From the NCBI GenBank assembly GCA_021850405.1, contig JAJZMA010000187.1, forward strand, positions 1 through 9,559: a stretch of 9,559 nucleotides of DNA, in the 5' to 3' direction. Positions 6,839-9,559 of the stretch are shown one piece after another (position 1 is the first letter of the stretch; the number at the start of each line of letters is the position of its first letter). The position numbers were made by a program, and so were the translations under genes. Source of the stretch: a bacterium (GTDB lineage: Bacteria; Chloroflexota; Dormibacteria; Aeolococcales; Aeolococcaceae). The notes beneath the pieces were generated by a model. It ran no database searches. It was not told the DNA's origin and saw only the letters and a list, made by a program, of their open reading frames with translations.

Positions 6839-7872
6839 ATTTTGAAGTAGCGTCAATATGGACCTACCAGCTTGGTGGGGACTACTGGTGGGACATCGTG
6901 ATCAAGGGCTTTGTCCTGGCGTTTGTCCTGATAACGGCAGCGGCGTATTCGGTATGGGCAGAGAGAAAGGTTGCTGCACGGATACAGTTGCGGATCGGGC
7001 CCAACCGGGTAGGAAAGTTTGGGCTTCTGCAGCCGCTTGCGGATGCTGTGAAGCTGCTCATGAAAGAGAGCAGCGCGCCTTCAGCCAGGGACCGCATACT
7101 GTTTGCCGTTGCACCAGTGGTGGCGGTAACAGCAGCATTCTTTGCGTTTGCCGTAATTCCGGTCAGTAGCGTCAATAACATAAATGGATTCCAGTACCAC
7201 TGGGACATAGCCCATATCAATGTGGGCCTGCTGTTTGTGTTTGCTGTTACATCGCTTGGGGTGTATGCACTGTTTCTTGGCGGATGGTCCGGGAACAGCA
7301 AGTACTCGCTGCTTGGGGGGTTGCGCTCGTCTGCCCAGCTGATCTCCTATGAGATGGCAGTGTCATTTGCCGTGCTGGGCGTGATTATTCTGGCTGGCTC
7401 CCTGAACCTGGAGACCATCGTCACGGCACAGAAACATCTCTGGTTTATCTTCCTCCAGCCGCTGGCATTCCTGCTGTACTTTACAGGAGCCTTGGCAGAG
7501 ACCAACAGGCTGCCTTTTGACCTTCCTGAGGCTGAGACGGAGCTGGTTGCTGGCTACCACACTGAGTACACATCGATGCAGTTTGGCGTTTATTTCCTTG
7601 CGGAATACATAAACATGGTCACCGTGTCTTCTATAGCTACGGTGCTGTTTCTCGGCGGCTGGCAGTCGCCGACTGGATATCTTTCCTTCGTGCCTGGGGT
7701 CATCTGGTTCCTCATCAAGGTTGTGGGCGGGGTTCTTACCATGATGTGGATCAGGTGGACCTTGCCGAGGTTCAGGTACGATCGCCTGATGAATTTTGGC
7801 TGGAAAGCCCTGCTGCCCCTGGGACTGCTGAACATTGTAATCACCGGTGGTGTGGTGGGGTTGAGGGGTTAG
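6835..7872 (+). CDS. nuoH: NADH-quinone oxidoreductase subunit H
   Basis: Membrane subunit (ND1 family) that forms the membrane side of the quinone channel and connects the hydrophilic arm to the proton pumps. It has 345 residues and about eight hydrophobic segments, the family pattern. Conserved parts: AERKVAARIQLRIGPNRVG (42-60), the first large cytoplasmic loop, followed by LQPLADAVKLLMKE (65-78); ETNRLPFDLPEAETELVAGY (222-241) and HTEYTSMQF (242-250), the acidic loop tied to quinone access and proton transfer; and RWTLPRFRYDRLM (307-319). The ATG overlaps the nuoG TGA by 4 bases. The stop is followed after 2 bases by nuoI. No anomalies in length or motifs. Confidence 0.97.
   Translation: MNFEVASIWTYQLGGDYWWDIVIKGFVLAFVLITAAAYSVWAERKVAARIQLRIGPNRVGKFGLLQPLADAVKLLMKESSAPSARDRILFAVAPVVAVTAAFFAFAVIPVSSVNNINGFQYHWDIAHINVGLLFVFAVTSLGVYALFLGGWSGNSKYSLLGGLRSSAQLISYEMAVSFAVLGVIILAGSLNLETIVTAQKHLWFIFLQPLAFLLYFTGALAETNRLPFDLPEAETELVAGYHTEYTSMQFGVYFLAEYINMVTVSSIATVLFLGGWQSPTGYLSFVPGVIWFLIKVVGGVLTMMWIRWTLPRFRYDRLMNFGWKALLPLGLLNIVITGGVVGLRG
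7863..7868 (+). promoter_or_regulatory. Ribosome binding site of nuoI
   Basis: GAGGGG lies 6 bases before ATG 7875, in the last codons of nuoH. It decides for ATG 7875 against longer in-frame versions reaching back into nuoH. Confidence 0.65.
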
Positions 7873-7874
7873 TA

Positions 7875-8534
7875 ATGCTTGTTGAGATTGTCAAGGGAAT
7901 GGCTTTTACGCTGCGTGCGGCATTTTCACGCAACATAACTGTCCAGTACCCCGAGGAGCACAGGGTGATCTCTGCGCGGCACCGTGGCCGGCACATCCTG
8001 CATCGCTACGACAATGGCCTTGAAAAGTGCATTGGCTGCGAGCTGTGCTCGGGCGCCTGCCCAGTGGGATGTAGCTATGTGGAGCCTGCTGAGAATGATC
8101 CGGCACATCCTGTCTCGCCAGGTGAACGGTACGCACTGCGCTACGAGATCAATCTGGTGCGCTGCATTTACTGTGGTTACTGTGCTGAGGCATGCCCCAC
8201 CGAGGCGATCACGCTGGGGCCGCGGTATGATCTGGCAGATTATCGGCGGGAGCGACTGGTGGCGACCAAGGAGGATCTGCTGGAGGCCTGGAGCGGCCCG
8301 CCGGAAGGTAGTGGGGACACGGGCCCTGGTGAGACCAGGGGCGCCGGCTCTGACCAGCGTACCCAGCCTCAAAAATTGCCGGTTGGGATGGCGCGCCAAA
8401 AATGGGAGGAGCGGTTTGGAATTACCCCCAGTGCCGGTGGGAATGTCCCCATGGCGGGCCAGAATGGAGTGCCGGTGGATGTGCCCAGTGTCGCTCCTCC
8501 GGTGAGGGAGAAGCACGAGGGAACCCGCCCATGA
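7875..8534 (+). CDS. nuoI: NADH-quinone oxidoreductase subunit I (clusters N6a, N6b)
   Basis: The 23 kDa (TYKY) family ferredoxin-like subunit, which hands electrons from NuoG to cluster N2 in NuoB. It has 219 residues. An amphipathic N-terminal helix (about 1-20) would lie on the membrane. Two Cx2Cx2Cx3CP motifs follow: C52, C55, C58, C62 (CIGCELCSGACP) and C97, C100, C103, C107 (CIYCGYCAEACP). As in all 8Fe ferredoxins, the last Cys of each motif probably serves the other cluster. SPGERYALRYEINLVRC between them is family-typical. After residue 139 comes an 80-residue tail rich in Gly, Pro and Gln, without Cys and not part of the family core; it includes MARQKWEERFG and then a Pro/Val-rich end. 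The start is set by GAGGGG 6 bases upstream. The stop overlaps nuoJ as ATGA. Confidence 0.96.
   Translation: MLVEIVKGMAFTLRAAFSRNITVQYPEEHRVISARHRGRHILHRYDNGLEKCIGCELCSGACPVGCSYVEPAENDPAHPVSPGERYALRYEINLVRCIYCGYCAEACPTEAITLGPRYDLADYRRERLVATKEDLLEAWSGPPEGSGDTGPGETRGAGSDQRTQPQKLPVGMARQKWEERFGITPSAGGNVPMAGQNGVPVDVPSVAPPVREKHEGTRP
8517..8522 (+). promoter_or_regulatory. Ribosome binding site of nuoJ
   Basis: GAGGGA lies 8 bases before ATG 8531, in the last codons of nuoI. It selects the ATG that overlaps the nuoI stop. Confidence 0.55.
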
Positions 8535-9097
8535 ATGTCATGTTTGTCATAGCTTCCGCCATTGCGGTCGTTGCTGCCATTGGGGTGGTCACATTCAGGG
8601 AGACGCTCTATTCAGCGCTGGCACTGGTGGTCAATGTGAGCATGATTGCTGTCATGTTTCTCCTCCTTAACGCCCAGTTCCTTTTTGCCGTCCAGCTGAT
8701 CGTTTATGCAGGCGCCGTCATGGTACTTTTTGTATTCATAATCGCGTTGCTCAGTCCAGGGAGGGAGGACCGCCAGTTGCTGGGTGGGCGCATGTTTATA
8801 TCTGTCTTTGTGGTCGTTGCTGTAACTGCTGGCCTCGGAGTCGCGGCTGCCTCGGCGGTGCCCTCCACAGGGGAACTTCCGGGTGCCTTTTATGGCGCAG
8901 TGGCGAACCCCTATGCATCGTTTCGCTACACTCCAGCGGTGGTCAACTCTGCTGGCAATATCCAGACACTTGCGGGCAGACTCTTTTCTGAGTATCTGAT
9001 CCCCTTTGAAATTACCTCGCTACTGCTTCTGGTGGCGGCGGTGGGTGCTGTTTATCTGACGCGGGAATCGGAGACGGGTACGGAGGAGCAGCGATGA
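8531..9097 (+). CDS. nuoJ: NADH-quinone oxidoreductase subunit J
   Basis: Membrane subunit (ND6 family) at the junction between the quinone cavity and the antiporter-like pumps. It has 188 residues and five predicted hydrophobic helices: about 3-20, 25-46, 52-74, 88-110 and 160-178. The third helix carries the family signature FAVQLIVYAGAVMVLFVF (52-69), where the Tyr-Ala-Gly segment matches the pi-bulge helix known from structures. A long polar loop (about 110-155) precedes the last helix, and the tail is acidic (RESETGTEEQR). Both ends overlap neighbours as ATGA: the start with nuoI and the stop with nuoK. Length and composition are ordinary for bacterial NuoJ. Confidence 0.95.
   Translation: MNVMFVIASAIAVVAAIGVVTFRETLYSALALVVNVSMIAVMFLLLNAQFLFAVQLIVYAGAVMVLFVFIIALLSPGREDRQLLGGRMFISVFVVVAVTAGLGVAAASAVPSTGELPGAFYGAVANPYASFRYTPAVVNSAGNIQTLAGRLFSEYLIPFEITSLLLLVAAVGAVYLTRESETGTEEQR
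9082..9087 (+). promoter_or_regulatory. Ribosome binding site of nuoK
   Basis: GGAGGA lies 6 bases before ATG 9094 and is the best match to the Shine-Dalgarno consensus in the window. It sits in the last codons of nuoJ. Confidence 0.7.
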
Positions 9098-9402
9098 CCC
9101 AGTCGATGCTGCCTTTTGCCCTGGCAGTCAGCGCAGCGATGCTTGCGGTAGGCAGTGCTGGAGTCATGCTCCGGCGTGACCCGCTGGTCATGTTCATGTC
9201 TGTGGAACTGATGCTCAATTCGGTCAACGTTGCTTTGGTTGCGTTTGGCCGGTTTCTGGACAGCGAGGCAGGACAGGTTTTTGCTCTTATGGTGATAGTT
9301 GTTGCTGCTGCCGAAGCCGTTGTCGGTCTTGCCCTGCTCACCAGGATCTTCCGTCATGGTCGCGCTCTGGACATAGATGATGTTTCGGAGATGTCGCAAT
9401 GA
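9094..9402 (+). CDS. nuoK: NADH-quinone oxidoreductase subunit K
   Basis: Small membrane subunit (ND4L family, related to MrpC of Na+/H+ antiporters) with three helices, part of the proton path between NuoJ and NuoN. It has 102 residues, the usual length. The two intramembrane glutamates are present: E38 in VELMLNSVN and E74 in AAAEAVVGLAL, 36 residues apart like E36 and E72 of E. coli NuoK. The second and third helices span about 31-52 and 62-84, with a first at about 6-26. The C-terminal tail is acidic (DIDDVSE). It is coupled on both sides: the start overlaps the nuoJ stop and the stop overlaps the nuoL start, each as ATGA. Confidence 0.96.
   Translation: MTQSMLPFALAVSAAMLAVGSAGVMLRRDPLVMFMSVELMLNSVNVALVAFGRFLDSEAGQVFALMVIVVAAAEAVVGLALLTRIFRHGRALDIDDVSEMSQ
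9387..9390 (+). promoter_or_regulatory. Ribosome binding site of nuoL
   Basis: GGAG lies 8 bases before ATG 9399, in the last codons of nuoK. It supports the ATGA-overlap start of nuoL. Confidence 0.5.
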
Positions 9403-9559
9403 CAGTCGCCATCCTCCTGACCGCGCTGGTCCTGGGGTTGCCACTTGCTGGCTCGGTGGTCGCTGCACTCACAAGCAGGGTTCCATCGGCTTCTGTCTGG
9501 GCCGGAAATCTTTCCATTGGCGCAGCGTTTCTTGTAGCGGTGGGCATCCTGTGGTCTGT
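9399..9559 (+). CDS. nuoL: NADH-quinone oxidoreductase subunit L (N-terminal part; runs off the window)
   Basis: The first 53 codons of a membrane protein that overlaps nuoK by 4 bases (ATGA). The visible part is one hydrophobic helix (about 2-24, with LVLGLPLAGSVVAAL), a short polar turn and the beginning of a second helix (about 36-53). NuoL is the most distal antiporter-like proton pump (ND5 family, about 600 residues or more). The assignment rests on position after nuoK plus a fitting N-terminal helix with the usual LPL-G pattern; the diagnostic motifs would lie downstream. NuoM or NuoN is less likely in this position. Confidence 0.85.
   Translation, partial: MTVAILLTALVLGLPLAGSVVAALTSRVPSASVWAGNLSIGAAFLVAVGILWS

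Noticed and set aside
1..9559. CRISPR array, insertion sequence, tRNA, terminator or defence cargo
   Set aside because: Coding sequence of complex I fills the window; no regular repeats, terminal inverted repeats, tRNA-like folds or T-tailed hairpins were seen.

Overview
The window is one uninterrupted stretch of a bacterial nuo operon, encoding the proton-pumping NADH:quinone oxidoreductase (respiratory complex I). All genes lie on the + strand in the order nuoA (3' part), B, C, D, E, F, G, H, I, J, K, L (5' part). Both ends of the window cut through genes, so the promoter, the transcript end and nuoM/nuoN are outside it if present. There is no non-coding stretch longer than 34 bases, and I see no tRNA, rRNA, mobile element, CRISPR array, terminator hairpin or foreign cargo.

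Layout: 1-290 holds the end of the membrane subunit NuoA. 281-3523 holds the quinone-reducing connecting module NuoB, NuoC and NuoD (with NuoC and NuoD as separate proteins, unlike the NuoCD fusion of Escherichia coli) and the [2Fe-2S] subunit NuoE. 3558-6838 holds NuoF (NADH/FMN site, cluster N3) and NuoG (clusters N1b, N4, N5 and N7). 6835-9559 holds the membrane subunits NuoH, NuoJ, NuoK and NuoL, with the two-cluster ferredoxin-like NuoI between H and J. Electrons would run NADH -> FMN (NuoF) -> NuoE/F/G clusters -> NuoI (N6a, N6b) -> NuoB (N2) -> quinone at the NuoB/NuoD interface, driving proton translocation through NuoH/A/J/K/L and downstream subunits. Because NuoE, NuoF and NuoG are present with their cofactor ligands, this is the NADH-oxidising 14-subunit type rather than the 11-subunit type. 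Every iron-sulfur ligand I could check is present.

Translation looks tightly coupled. Stop and start codons overlap at A/B, C/D, F/G, G/H, I/J, J/K and K/L, while B/C, D/E and H/I are only 2-4 bases apart. The single gap is the 34 bases between nuoE and nuoF.

The organism is a bacterium of moderately high GC content (by eye about 55-60%). Split nuoC/nuoD, retained N7 ligands, close resemblance of NuoF to the Thermus form and frequent AGG arginine codons point away from Enterobacteria. An actinobacterial, Chloroflexota-like or Thermus-like affiliation is possible, but I cannot fix the phylum by reading. I found no previously undescribed system. The less ordinary points are low-complexity tails on several peripheral-arm subunits, a short NuoG, a tandem start for nuoB and extra cysteines near the NuoF active site.
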